Shown in pieces: positions 23,235 to 31,347 of a stretch of 53,452 nt of DNA; within the stretch, counting starts at the first letter, position 1; each line of letters begins with the position of its first letter. Position numbers and translations under genes: made by a program. This DNA comes from a virus, in IMG/VR virus record IMGVR_UViG_3300018933_000007, positions 1 through 53,452 of that record; one strand, written 5' to 3'. Below the pieces are notes generated by a model that saw only the letters and a program-made list of their open reading frames with translations, did not search any database and was not told the DNA's origin.

Positions 23235-26126
23235 TCAGGCGCCCAGGTTGTTGGTCGGAGTAGTGCCCGCACCCGCGATCTCCATCACGGCGACCGCGAG
23301 GGTGCCCTTGGTGATCAGCACGTTTCCGGTGATCTGGTTGGGGCCGGAGTCTCCCATCGCCTCCTCGCGGATCAGGGACCGGGTTTTGCCGTTCGTCGGG
23401 GAGGAAGCGATGGAGTTCCCGCTGATGAGGTTGTTCTTGGTGCCGTATTCCAGGTGGATGCCGGAGACCTGGCCGTTGAGGGAGCCGACCTCGCCGGGGC
23501 TGAAGATCGTGCAGCCGGTGACGACGTTGCCAGTGGCAGCGATGAACACGCTGTCACCGGCAGTGCCGTCGAAGTTGCAACCAATGAGCTTGGTGGCAGA
23601 GGCGTCCTGGATGCGGACGCCTTTGGTGTTGTTGGTGGCGCCGCCAACGAAGTTGCAGGCCACGATCTTCTGGGTTCCTGCCCGGTCGAGGATGCACACG
23701 GCGGTGTTGAAGCCGGTGCCTCCGGATCCGCCGAGGAACTCAAAGTCGCAGCCGATGATCTGGTTCTCGTCGCTGGAGCTCATGTGGATTCCTCGGCCGG
23801 GCCCGGTGGAGGTCATGGATTCGTCGAACAGGCAGCCGATGATGCGGTTGTTGTGGCCGAAGGCGCCGCCGCTCATCCCACCGAGGTAGAGGCCGTCGTC
23901 GCGGCAGGCGACGAAGTGGATGTTGTCGAATCGGCAGGCCACGGCGCCGCTGCCGTCGATGCCGCCGGATGTGCCGGTGGTGCCCTGCTCCAGGCAGTTG
24001 CCGTCCACGGTCAGGTCGCGCATGGTGATGCGGGTGTCGGCGCTGGTCATCTTGAAGACGTAGCAGTTGGAGTTCGCCTTCAGCTTGACCGAGGAGCCCC
24101 AGCCTGAGCCGAAGATGGAGTAGCCGCTTCCTGCCGGGAGGACGATCGGCGCGGACACGAGGTAGGTGCCGGTGGGAATGTAGGCGGCGGTCTTGGCGGC
24201 GGCCGCCGCGTTGACGGCCGCCTGCAGAGCAGCCGTATCGTCCGTGATGCCGTCCCCCGTGGCGCCGTACGCCTTGACGTTCAGCCACTCAACGCCGCTC
24301 GGGCGGACGCGCCGTACGGGGGCCGTGGTCGGGCCGGAGGCGACCGTCGCGACGGGGCCTACGGTGACGGCCTGGTTGGTCCCGTCGTCGTGCAGGCCCT
24401 TCTGGGCTGCATGCAGGTACAGGCCGTCCAGCTGCACGCTGGTCGAGCCCGAGACCCGTACGCCGTACTGAGGCGAGCTGGTGCCGGTGCCGTCGTCGTC
24501 GAGGCCCGGGTAGCAGGTGACGACGCTGGCAATGACGGGCACGGTGGCGCCGACGACGGCGAGACCGGCGTGGTTGTTGCCGCCGTTGCCACCGTTGCGC
24601 CCGTCGCGGCGGGCCATCAGGTTGGTGATGCTGATCGGGGCGTTCCCGAGGGCGTCGACCAGGACGCCGTCGCCGCCGTTGCGGTCGGTCGAGCAGGCGT
24701 CCATCAGGAAGCCGCCGGAGCCGGTGCCGTTGCCCCAGGCACCGGTGACGTGGACGCCATGGCTGCCGTTCCACTCGAACCTGCAGCCGATCGCCTGGCT
24801 GTTGGGGATGTTCGTCAGGACCGCGCCGCGCCCCCAGCAGCCGATGACCTGGCAGTCGATCATGGTCAGGTCGGTCATCCGGGTGAGCAGCAGACCGTTG
24901 GCGCGGCAGTTGTCGATCATGACGCTGGTCATGCGCCAGGAGTACGGGAAGACGTTGTTCACGCCGCCGGTGACGATGCCGTTGTTCGACATCCGGCGGA
25001 TCGTCACGTTGGTCAGCCGCACGTTCTGGATGTTCCCGGCGGCGAAGATCCCGTCGACCGGCTTGGTGCCGTCCAGCGTGGACCCGTCCAGCATGAGGTC
25101 CTCGATGCGGTGCTCGGCGGACAGGGAGGCGTATCCGCCGCTGGCCTGGTCCTTGAACAGGACCAGGGCGGTACCGACGAAGCTGGGCAGGGGCTGGATG
25201 TAGCAGGGCGGATCGGCGAGGTTCTGCCCCGCCATCATGTTGGCGTGCGAGCCGCGCAGCGTGACGCCCGGCTTCGGCACGATCGGCGCGGAGACGGCAT
25301 AGACGCCCTGGGGGAAGTAGACGATGCCGCCGGGCGGACACGCCCCGATCGCATCGTTGATCGCGGCGACATCGTCCGTCACGCCATCGGCCTTCGCTCC
25401 GTAGAGGGCGTCCTTGACGTTGATCCAGCCGAACACGGACTGGCCGAGCTGGCCCACGGTGGCCGCGTCCGTCGGCTGCACGCCCGGGGCCAGGTTTGCC
25501 AGCCGCTGGGCGTTGATGTCCACGGCGGCAGTCGGCTTGCGCAGCTGGTGCAGGGCGGGCATCTCGTGGACGTGCCGAGCGTCGGCCGCCTTGCCGCTGG
25601 TTCCGGCCGCCCGGGTGCCCAGGGGCTGAATGTCGGTGTTGTCGCCGCTGATCGGCGTTGCGCCGCCGCCGGAGCCACCGGAGCCGATGTCGGTGGGCAG
25701 CTGGCTGTAGGGGATGCGGCCAGAACCGTCGAGGCCCGCGTAGCCGTTGGGCAGGCCGCGCTGGTTGACGGGCTGGAAGAAGACGCCCGGCGCGGTCGCC
25801 TCGGCCAGCCGGGGCGCGGTGGCCAGATCCACGGGGCCGCCGTCGTACGGCACGGCGATGAAGTACGTGGCCGTGGCCAGCCCGGACAGCGTCTCGGTCA
25901 CCTCGTAGGTGCCGCCTCCGGCCGGGAGTGTGTCCGGGTCGTCGGTGGCCGGGACGATCAGGGCTATCGAACCTTGCGCGTTGAGTGTGGCCGTGTAGGG
26001 CCGCCGGTCAGCGATCTCCCCGTTGTTGGTGAGCACGCCGACGAGCTGCAGCCGAACCGTTCCGCTGCGGGGGTTTCCCGAGCCGTCGAGGTAGGTCCGC
26101 GTGACCGGGACCAGGGTAAAACTCAT
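23235..26126 (-). CDS. tail spike with two pectate-lyase-3 (beta-helix) domains
   Basis: A 963-residue protein. Residues 1-110 are a beta-rich particle-binding domain. Residues 125-147 ([20 protein letters not shown]) and 160-190 ([20 protein letters not shown]) are standard phage fibre connectors. Two Pectate_lyase_3 starts follow, at about 235 ([17 protein letters not shown]) and 614 ([16 protein letters not shown]), each leading into a right-handed parallel beta-helix. It should recognise and perhaps degrade a surface polysaccharide. Its ATG overlaps the portal stop codon. Confidence 0.9.
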   Translation of the reverse strand: MSFTLVPVTRTYLDGSGNPRSGTVRLQLVGVLTNNGEIADRRPYTATLNAQGSIALIVPATDDPDTLPAGGGTYEVTETLSGLATATYFIAVPYDGGPVDLATAPRLAEATAPGVFFQPVNQRGLPNGYAGLDGSGRIPYSQLPTDIGSGGSGGGATPISGDNTDIQPLGTRAAGTSGKAADARHVHEMPALHQLRKPTAAVDINAQRLANLAPGVQPTDAATVGQLGQSVFGWINVKDALYGAKADGVTDDVAAINDAIGACPPGGIVYFPQGVYAVSAPIVPKPGVTLRGSHANMMAGQNLADPPCYIQPLPSFVGTALVLFKDQASGGYASLSAEHRIEDLMLDGSTLDGTKPVDGIFAAGNIQNVRLTNVTIRRMSNNGIVTGGVNNVFPYSWRMTSVMIDNCRANGLLLTRMTDLTMIDCQVIGCWGRGAVLTNIPNSQAIGCRFEWNGSHGVHVTGAWGNGTGSGGFLMDACSTDRNGGDGVLVDALGNAPISITNLMARRDGRNGGNGGNNHAGLAVVGATVPVIASVVTCYPGLDDDGTGTSSPQYGVRVSGSTSVQLDGLYLHAAQKGLHDDGTNQAVTVGPVATVASGPTTAPVRRVRPSGVEWLNVKAYGATGDGITDDTAALQAAVNAAAAAKTAAYIPTGTYLVSAPIVLPAGSGYSIFGSGWGSSVKLKANSNCYVFKMTSADTRITMRDLTVDGNCLEQGTTGTSGGIDGSGAVACRFDNIHFVACRDDGLYLGGMSGGAFGHNNRIIGCLFDESMTSTGPGRGIHMSSSDENQIIGCDFEFLGGSGGTGFNTAVCILDRAGTQKIVACNFVGGATNNTKGVRIQDASATKLIGCNFDGTAGDSVFIAATGNVVTGCTIFSPGEVGSLNGQVSGIHLEYGTKNNLISGNSIASSPTNGKTRSLIREEAMGDSGPNQITGNVLITKGTLAVAVMEIAGAGTTPTNNLGA

Positions 26127-28297
26127 GCCTGCAGCTCCTTGTTGATGTCGTCCTCCGCGATGTGGCGGCGCATGCCGATGTGGCGGGGACCTTGGTAGAG
26201 GCCGACGGCCTGCTTGCGCTGGATCGCCTCGGGGACCGGGACCTCGGAGGCCTCCGCGTCGGCCTCGGCGACCGGCTTCGGCGGCACCTTGACCTTCGGC
26301 TGGTAGGTGTCGGCCAGGAGCCGGATCCTCTCGTGGTTCTGGAACAGACCCGTGGCGTCGTCCGGCGTCGGCCGGGCCGCGTAGACGGACTGCTTGGGCA
26401 TGTCCGCGCGGGCCTCGTCAGACTCGTCGGGACGCTGCTCCTGGCCCTGGTCGGCGTCGACCGGCTCCGGCACCCCGCCGGGCTGTGCCACGCCGCCGTC
26501 CGGCGGCATCGTGGTCAGGTCCTGCATGGTCGGCGCGAGCGTGGGCTGTGAGCCGACCGGATCCATGCCGAGGATCGGGATCCGCAGCGGCGCCGTCGGC
26601 GGCTGCGCCATGTCCTGCTCGGCCGGGAGCGCGCGCGGCTGGAAGTCGGCCCGCAGGTCCTCCGGGATCGGCAGCCCCTTGCCCGCGAGCGCCACGTAGA
26701 TGGCCTTGCGGGTCTCCTGCTCGGCGACCGCGAGCTCGACGGCCTCGTCGCGGGACTTCTCGACCTCTTCCTCGAAGTCGATGTTGACGTTGTGCAGGCG
26801 CGTCTTCATCGAGATCGGCACCCCGGCCTCGCGCAGGGCCTCGAAGAACTCGTTCTGCGCGGCCTCGTCCTGCAGGGACATCGTCTTGAACTGCAGGTCG
26901 GGGATGAGGAGCTTGGGCTGCTCGACGATCCGGCCCTCGCCGGTCTCCTCGTCGATCTCGTAGATCTCCTCCATCTTCACGTACCGCTTGCCGCCCCTCT
27001 CCTCGTAGTCGAAGTGCTCCTGCGCTTCGGCGACGACGAGGGCTCGCTGGCGGTAGTGCGCGGTGACGAGCTGCTGGTAGTTGGTCAGCATCTGCGTGAC
27101 CAGGTCCCTGTTGAGGGCGTCGGCCGCGTACGTCTCGCCGGAGGACGCACCGGCCAGCATCGTCTTGGACAGGCCGAAGGTCTGCAGGACGCGACCCTCG
27201 ATCCGGTCGAAGTCGGGGGAGAGGTCGGGGATGTCCTCCTTGCCCAGCACGGACTCCATCTGGACCGCGAAGTGGGTCATGATGATGCGGAAGTCGCCCG
27301 CGAGGGCCGCGTCCACGGCCTCCTCGAAGTCGGCGAGGTCGTCCATGGTCGGGATCCAGGGCACGTTGGTGCCCAGGTCGCTCGCGGAGGCGCCGAGCTT
27401 GGCGTGGATGAGCGGCGTGTACAGCCGGTCGGCGATCGAGTCGACGGCCGCGTTCAGCATCTCCTCCTGCATGAGCGAACGCATCGCTCTGTACAGCAGG
27501 GGGATGCCCCGGGGGTTGAACGTGTCGGCCTCGTGCTTGAGCTGACGCAGGAGGATGTTCGACACCGGCATCAGCGAGTTGTCGTCGGCGTAGTACGTCA
27601 GCTCCGGGTACGCCGTGATCAGCTTCTCGTACTCCCACGCGGGCATGCGGGTGCGGATGAGCTCGCGCATGCTCTGCGGCAGCCGGATCAGGAACCGGGG
27701 CTCGCGCAGGAACGGGGACAGCTGCACTTCGACGTCGTCGGGGTTCAGCAGCTCCTCGTCGTCCCAGACTCCGAGGTCCTCGTTGAAGGTGCCCAGCGGC
27801 CAGGCCTCGCCGACCGTCCAGTACTCCCGGCCCATCCGGACCAGGAAGTCCTTGTAGTTCAGGCCGTCTTCGGAGAGGAAGTGGTCCGTGTAGAACTCGG
27901 TGAGTCGCTCGTCCTTACAGCTCAGCTTCAGGCCCAGCAGCGGGTACTTCGAGTAGATGTCGACGCACGAGCCGACGATCGGGTGGCTGATGTAGAGCAG
28001 GCGGCAGTACGCCCGCATCTTCGCCATCTGCGCCGGGTCGTCGAACTGGAATGGGAGGTTGTTCTGCCTCCAATAAAAAAGTGGGTCGCGCGGCCGTACG
28101 GTCGCGAAGCTCACCGAGGGGTTCGACCCGGTCCCCGCGACGCCCGCAGCGGTCTTGCGGTTGACGCGCCTGTTCAGACGCATCTCGGCGACCTCTTCCG
28201 ACTCCCCAGGGCGCGAGGAGAAGCGCTTGAAGAGCCGGTCGATTCTCGACTGCTCCTGCTGGTAGTTCGGCTGGGCGCCGCCCCGCTGCTGGGCCAT
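26123..28297 (-). CDS. portal protein
   Basis: A 724-residue protein with portal-type features: a conserved N-terminal half ([49 protein letters not shown]), then [24 protein letters not shown] typical of large actinophage portals, a helical stem, and a long Pro/Glu-rich C-terminal tail. It forms the dodecameric DNA channel at one capsid vertex. ATG 28297 follows AGGAGG. Unlike most phages, neither terminase nor protease lies next to it. Confidence 0.85.
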   Translation of the reverse strand: MAQQRGGAQPNYQQEQSRIDRLFKRFSSRPGESEEVAEMRLNRRVNRKTAAGVAGTGSNPSVSFATVRPRDPLFYWRQNNLPFQFDDPAQMAKMRAYCRLLYISHPIVGSCVDIYSKYPLLGLKLSCKDERLTEFYTDHFLSEDGLNYKDFLVRMGREYWTVGEAWPLGTFNEDLGVWDDEELLNPDDVEVQLSPFLREPRFLIRLPQSMRELIRTRMPAWEYEKLITAYPELTYYADDNSLMPVSNILLRQLKHEADTFNPRGIPLLYRAMRSLMQEEMLNAAVDSIADRLYTPLIHAKLGASASDLGTNVPWIPTMDDLADFEEAVDAALAGDFRIIMTHFAVQMESVLGKEDIPDLSPDFDRIEGRVLQTFGLSKTMLAGASSGETYAADALNRDLVTQMLTNYQQLVTAHYRQRALVVAEAQEHFDYEERGGKRYVKMEEIYEIDEETGEGRIVEQPKLLIPDLQFKTMSLQDEAAQNEFFEALREAGVPISMKTRLHNVNIDFEEEVEKSRDEAVELAVAEQETRKAIYVALAGKGLPIPEDLRADFQPRALPAEQDMAQPPTAPLRIPILGMDPVGSQPTLAPTMQDLTTMPPDGGVAQPGGVPEPVDADQGQEQRPDESDEARADMPKQSVYAARPTPDDATGLFQNHERIRLLADTYQPKVKVPPKPVAEADAEASEVPVPEAIQRKQAVGLYQGPRHIGMRRHIAEDDINKELQA

Positions 28298-28316
28298 GGA
28301 TCCTCCTGTGGTGGCT

Positions 28317-28350
28317 TCACCCCTTGGGCGGGAGGAGCGGCCACAGACAG
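28317..28350 (-). promoter_or_regulatory. late-gene start element upstream of the portal gene
   Basis: The minus strand reads CTGTC, 20 bases, AAGGGGTGA. TCCTCC in the spacer can pair with GGAGGA of the portal Shine-Dalgarno. Confidence 0.7.
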
Positions 28351-28375
28351 GGCGGACGGCGCCCGAGCAGCGGAA

Positions 28376-28561
28376 TCAGGACGATGCGGTCTTGCGCCGA
28401 CGAGGCTTCACCGGTTCCGCCGAGACCTCGTCGGCGTAGCCGTATGCCAGGAGCTGCCGCGCGCGGTCCTCCTGGCCGTCGGGCAGGGTCACCCACTCAC
28501 CGGGCTGGTAGACGTGGCCGTCGATCTCCAGCTGCACGCGCGCCTTCAGGGGGATGCTCAC
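28376..28561 (-). CDS. small conserved-type protein of unknown function
   Basis: A 61-residue protein starting with GTG that overlaps the upstream stop (GTGA), behind GGGAGGC. VYQPGEWVTLPDGQEDRARQ suggests a small beta domain followed by a helix and a basic tail. It is co-translated with the zinc-ribbon gene before it and lies just before the portal. Confidence 0.65.
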   Translation of the reverse strand: MSIPLKARVQLEIDGHVYQPGEWVTLPDGQEDRARQLLAYGYADEVSAEPVKPRRRKTASS

Positions 28562-29073
28562 TTCCCGCCTCCCAGCAGTCCGGCGAGATACGCAACGTAC
28601 GCGGTGCGCTCCATCGTTCGGCCGCCCTGGGCCCGATAGGCAGAGTTCTTGCCGAACGGCGGCGGACCCCCGGATCCGCTCTTGTCGTCGCCGGACTCCT
28701 CCGAGCCGGGCGGGCCATTGTCGGGGCTTGAGTCGCTTGAGTCGCTTGAGTCGCTGTCCTGCCCGAACGGGGGGGCGTCCCCACCGTCCTCCTCGCCTTC
28801 AGCGCCCGGCGGCATCGCGTTCGGGTCGGCGCCCGGCGGCATCCCCGGCATGGCCGGGGGCGGCATGCCGGGGATCTGCACCGGCATGCCGTCGATGGAC
28901 TGGGGGAACGCCGAGAACATCGGCTGGACCCGCACCAGGAAGGCCTGGTTGCAGAACGAGCACTCCGTGTTGCCGTCCGAGCGGCCGATGACCTGCCCCG
29001 AACCGCAGAACGGGCAGTGCGCGATGGTCACCCCATCGCCGGACTGATGCGCCACCACTACGCGCAGCGTCAT
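28558..29073 (-). CDS. zinc-ribbon protein with low-complexity tail
   Basis: A 171-residue protein. HCPFCGSG (Cys20/Cys23) and ECSFCNQ (Cys38/Cys41) form a zinc ribbon. A Pro/Met/Gly-rich stretch, an acidic Asp/Ser tract and a short helical C-terminus (TMERTAYVAYLAGLLGG) follow. The ribbon resembles those in the protease fusion at 12473-14950. The tract is encoded by a short tandem repeat (28727-28756). Function unknown. Confidence 0.65.
   Translation of the reverse strand: MTLRVVVAHQSGDGVTIAHCPFCGSGQVIGRSDGNTECSFCNQAFLVRVQPMFSAFPQSIDGMPVQIPGMPPPAMPGMPPGADPNAMPPGAEGEEDGGDAPPFGQDSDSSDSSDSSPDNGPPGSEESGDDKSGSGGPPPFGKNSAYRAQGGRTMERTAYVAYLAGLLGGGK
28727..28756. repeat. 9-bp tandem repeat in the zinc-ribbon gene
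   Basis: About three and a half copies of CTTGAGTCG encode a repeating Asp-Ser-Ser run. Such a tract may vary in copy number without breaking the frame. Confidence 0.8.
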
Positions 29074-29085
29074 AACCGCTCACCT

Positions 29086-29120
29086 CCACCCCCTACAGGC
29101 GAAGGCCCGGCACGGGACAG
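29086..29120 (-). promoter_or_regulatory. late-gene start element upstream of the zinc-ribbon gene
   Basis: The minus strand reads CTGTC, 21 bases, AGGGGGTGG, and the AGGTGAG ribosome-binding site follows. Confidence 0.65.
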
Positions 29121-29122
29121 CA

Positions 29123-29158
29123 CGGCACCCCTCCCTCACGAGAGGAGGGAGGGGCGCC
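29123..29158. terminator. hairpin
   Basis: A stem of about 14 bp, CGGC(A)CCCCTCCCTC and complement, immediately before the late element at 29086-29120. Confidence 0.65.
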
Positions 29159-29320
29159 GTGAGCCTGCGTGCCAAACACAGGCGGTGCGGTGTGCCGGTT
29201 GGAGTCAGCAGCCGACAGGAACTGGACCGCACGAGAAGGATGCCCAGCCACGGCGGCGACGAGCAAGCTCTGGAGGAAGTCTGGACAGAAAGTGAGCCAA
29301 TTCCCGCCCCGGTCAGCACG

Positions 29321-29355
29321 ACGCCCCCTTCCGTGGTGAAGACGGAAGAGGGCGT
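29321..29355 (-). terminator. terminator after the thermonuclease gene
   Basis: A 14-bp stem with one mismatch (ACGCCCCCTTCCGT and ACGGAAGAGGGCGT), 45 bases past the stop codon at 29401. Confidence 0.7.
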
Positions 29356-29400
29356 TGAGCTGGGCGCTACAGCATCGGCGGTTGTAGCCGTATCACCGTA

Positions 29401-29760
29401 TCAACCGTCCGGCGCCGCCGGAACCGGCCGGACGCCGCTGCCGCCCCACGGCGCGGCGAGCCCGGCGTCGACCAGGGCCTGCCCCAGCTCCTCGGTGTCG
29501 GACAGGATCGTGGCCAGGTAGCGGCCGTACTTCTCCTTCTTGTCCTTCATGGTGCGCACGGCGAAGGTGGGCCCGTGCTCCTTCACCCACTTCTGCACGA
29601 AGGCGACGGCCTTCTTGCCCTCGGGGGTGTTGTGCTCGGGCGCGTTGATTCCCAGCAGCCTCACCCGCTGGCGGGTGAGCACCCCGAACCCAAGGTCGAC
29701 CTGCAGGTCCAGGGTGTCGCCGTCGACCACCTTCTCCACGGTGGCCTGGTAGATGAACAT
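29401..29760 (-). CDS. thermonuclease (SNase family)
   Basis: A 119-residue protein carrying the staphylococcal nuclease fold motifs in order: VVDGDTLDL, QRVRLLGINAPE (catalytic Arg and Glu) and KYGRYLATI (second catalytic Arg), then LGQALVDAGLA. It cuts DNA or RNA with Ca2+. No signal peptide is present, so it acts inside the host, perhaps degrading host DNA for recycling. It is coupled to its upstream gene by TGATG. Confidence 0.92.
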   Translation of the reverse strand: MFIYQATVEKVVDGDTLDLQVDLGFGVLTRQRVRLLGINAPEHNTPEGKKAVAFVQKWVKEHGPTFAVRTMKDKKEKYGRYLATILSDTEELGQALVDAGLAAPWGGSGVRPVPAAPDG

Positions 29761-29999
29761 CAGTTCAGCGGCTCATCGACCGGCGTCCCGTAGAAGGTGG
29801 CCTCGGGCCAGCCGTTGGCGACGAGGAGGTCGTTGAGTGCCTCTGCCACCATCAGCGGGGTGATCCGGGTGGTGCCGGACGGCGGCGGGGTGGCCTCGCT
29901 CATCACGGTGAACTCCAGAGAGACGGCGGCGATGTCTCCCTCGGGCGGCTGGATGTGGGAACCGCCGTAGTACTTCGAGCTGGGGTGGAAGGTGGTCAT
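29760..29999 (-). CDS. small protein of unknown function
   Basis: A 79-residue protein with ITPLMVAEALNDLLVANGWPEATFY, read as a helix and a short strand, in its C-terminal half. It overlaps the nuclease start. It could be a nuclease partner or inhibitor, judged only from the coupling. Confidence 0.6.
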   Translation of the reverse strand: MTTFHPSSKYYGGSHIQPPEGDIAAVSLEFTVMSEATPPPSGTTRITPLMVAEALNDLLVANGWPEATFYGTPVDEPLN

Positions 30000-30005
30000 G
30001 TGGGG

Positions 30006-30215
30006 TCAGCCTCCGGAGATGATGTGCGGGACGAACCAGGCCGTCAGGCCCAGCCAGGCAAGCACGAAGACCGCCTTGCCGGACTTGGTGTTGGTGTGGA
30101 ACCAGGCGCGTGTGCGCTCGGAGAGCGTGTCGCCGTCCGCCTGGTTGAAGACGCCGTACAGCTCGTAGGCGAGCGCGGTGCCCAGGATGGTGCCCCAGGC
30201 GACGTTCGGGTCCAT
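30006..30215 (-). CDS. small two-helix membrane protein
   Basis: A 69-residue protein from ATG 30215 behind CTAGGAG. It has hydrophobic segments at about residues 5-22 (VAWGTILGTALAYELYGVF) and 48-66 (AVFVLAWLGLTAWFVPHI) flanking a polar loop (GDTLSERTRAWF). Similar small membrane proteins are common in actinophages. A holin-like or envelope role is possible. Confidence 0.7.
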   Translation of the reverse strand: MDPNVAWGTILGTALAYELYGVFNQADGDTLSERTRAWFHTNTKSGKAVFVLAWLGLTAWFVPHIISGG

Positions 30216-30223
30216 CGCCGCTC

Positions 30224-31345
30224 CTAGTCGAACAGGCTGTGCTGGATGGGAGCCGGGTGGTACTGCGGGGCACCGGCCTGGTCCAGGCGCCGTTGCAGGT
30301 GCTCGGCGTGGGCGTCGTTGGCCTGCTCCAGCCGGTCGGCGTCCGAGCGGCGGGTCCGCCAGTCGCGGTGGTCGTTGTAGCCGGGGTTGTCGAACTTGTG
30401 CCGCATGTCCGCCTGGTCGTTGTCCAGGCGGTGCATGATCTCGTCGAACTCCCGGCGCCCGGCCTCGTCGTGGGCCTTCTCGGTGGCCCGGTCGGCGAGG
30501 TCCTCGGCGTGGCGCGCGGGCGCGCCGCCGTGCCAGCCGGTCGGGTCGTACGGTCCGACGTGCTCCGGCTCTGTCTCGGAGGCAACCGGGTCCGGATGGG
30601 CCGTGGCCGGGGCCGGGGAAGCCGACGGCGCGGGAGACGCGGACTGCTCCGGGCCGTGCCACCAGTCCTTCAGCCGCTGGAAGAAGCCCGCCACGGTGGG
30701 GTCCAGGGACGCCGTGGTCGGCGAGGACGGGCCGACGCGGCCCTCCAGGTCGTCCAGGCGCCGGTGGACCTCGTCGAAGGTGCTGGCCCCGCCGTTGGGG
30801 CCTGGGTCCTGCTCGCCGGACTGCTGGCCCGGCGGCCGCCAGTGCTTGGCCCGGTCCGTGATCGGGCCGTCGGCGGCACCTCCCCACGACTCGTACGCCA
30901 GCGGGTAGGCGTCCGCGTGCTTGCGCACGGCCTCGGCCGCCAGCGACAGGCACTCGGCCAGCGGCACGCTCGGGTTCTCCCGCGCGGCCAGCGCGGCCAG
31001 CCGCGCGGTCACGAAGTCCATGGCCCGCTCCTGAGCGGCCGTCACCTTGCGGGCGGCCGTCTTCTGCTCGGCAGCCGCCGCGCGGGCTTGGGACAGCAGC
31101 TTCCAGCGCTGCGTGATGTCGCCGGTCAGCTCCTCCATCGGGTACAGGCGCTGGGCGGCGATGGCCTGCAGCTGCGGCTCGGCGAGAGCCAGCCGGTTGA
31201 TCAGGTCGACGTCGTTGTCCGCGCGGTAGACGAACTCGCCCACCAGGCGCTCGGCGTCGGCCAGCGCGGCCGTACGCGACAGCTCACGCTGCTCGTGGTC
31301 GAGGTCGCGGCCGGTCTCGTCCCACATCAGGGATGCGATGTCCAT
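30224..31345 (-). CDS. large helical protein of unknown function (probable virion/internal protein)
   Basis: A 373-residue protein. Residues 1-150 are helical and charged (LDHEQRELSRTAALADAERL, WKLLSQARAAAAEQKTAARK). A Pro/Ser/Ala linker (about 170-265) follows, then a second helical charged part with HRLDNDQADMRHKFDNPGYN. The domains-on-linkers layout resembles its upstream neighbour. No catalytic motif is seen. Confidence 0.6.
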   Translation of the reverse strand: MDIASLMWDETGRDLDHEQRELSRTAALADAERLVGEFVYRADNDVDLINRLALAEPQLQAIAAQRLYPMEELTGDITQRWKLLSQARAAAAEQKTAARKVTAAQERAMDFVTARLAALAARENPSVPLAECLSLAAEAVRKHADAYPLAYESWGGAADGPITDRAKHWRPPGQQSGEQDPGPNGGASTFDEVHRRLDDLEGRVGPSSPTTASLDPTVAGFFQRLKDWWHGPEQSASPAPSASPAPATAHPDPVASETEPEHVGPYDPTGWHGGAPARHAEDLADRATEKAHDEAGRREFDEIMHRLDNDQADMRHKFDNPGYNDHRDWRTRRSDADRLEQANDAHAEHLQRRLDQAGAPQYHPAPIQHSLFD

Positions 31346-31347
31346 GG

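Larger units (their letters stand above)
29074..29400. other. 327-bp intergenic region with structured RNA potential
   Basis: It holds a late element (29086-29120), two terminator-like hairpins (29123-29158 and 29321-29355) and between them a 50-base segment near 29183-29232 closed by GTGCGGT/ACCGCAC with an inner hairpin. No open frame with a ribosome-binding site is seen. The structured segment does not fit a tRNA. Confidence 0.5.

Noticed and set aside
21722-23272. A 516-codon minus-strand frame spanning the endolysin and coiled-coil genes
   Set aside because: Out of frame with the endolysin and Arg/Pro-rich there; only its last 108 codons are a real gene (ATG 22048).
28065-28085. Slippery-looking CTTTTTTA run in the portal gene, possible -1 frameshift
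   Set aside because: It lies in a continuous conserved reading frame, and the alternative frame gives no sensible product. Odd composition but no support for frameshifting.
26792-28639. Plus-strand 615-codon frame opposite the portal (likewise 31333-33633, 24390-26198 and 11357-13444)
   Set aside because: Same shadow effect; codon bias and protein composition fit the minus-strand genes.
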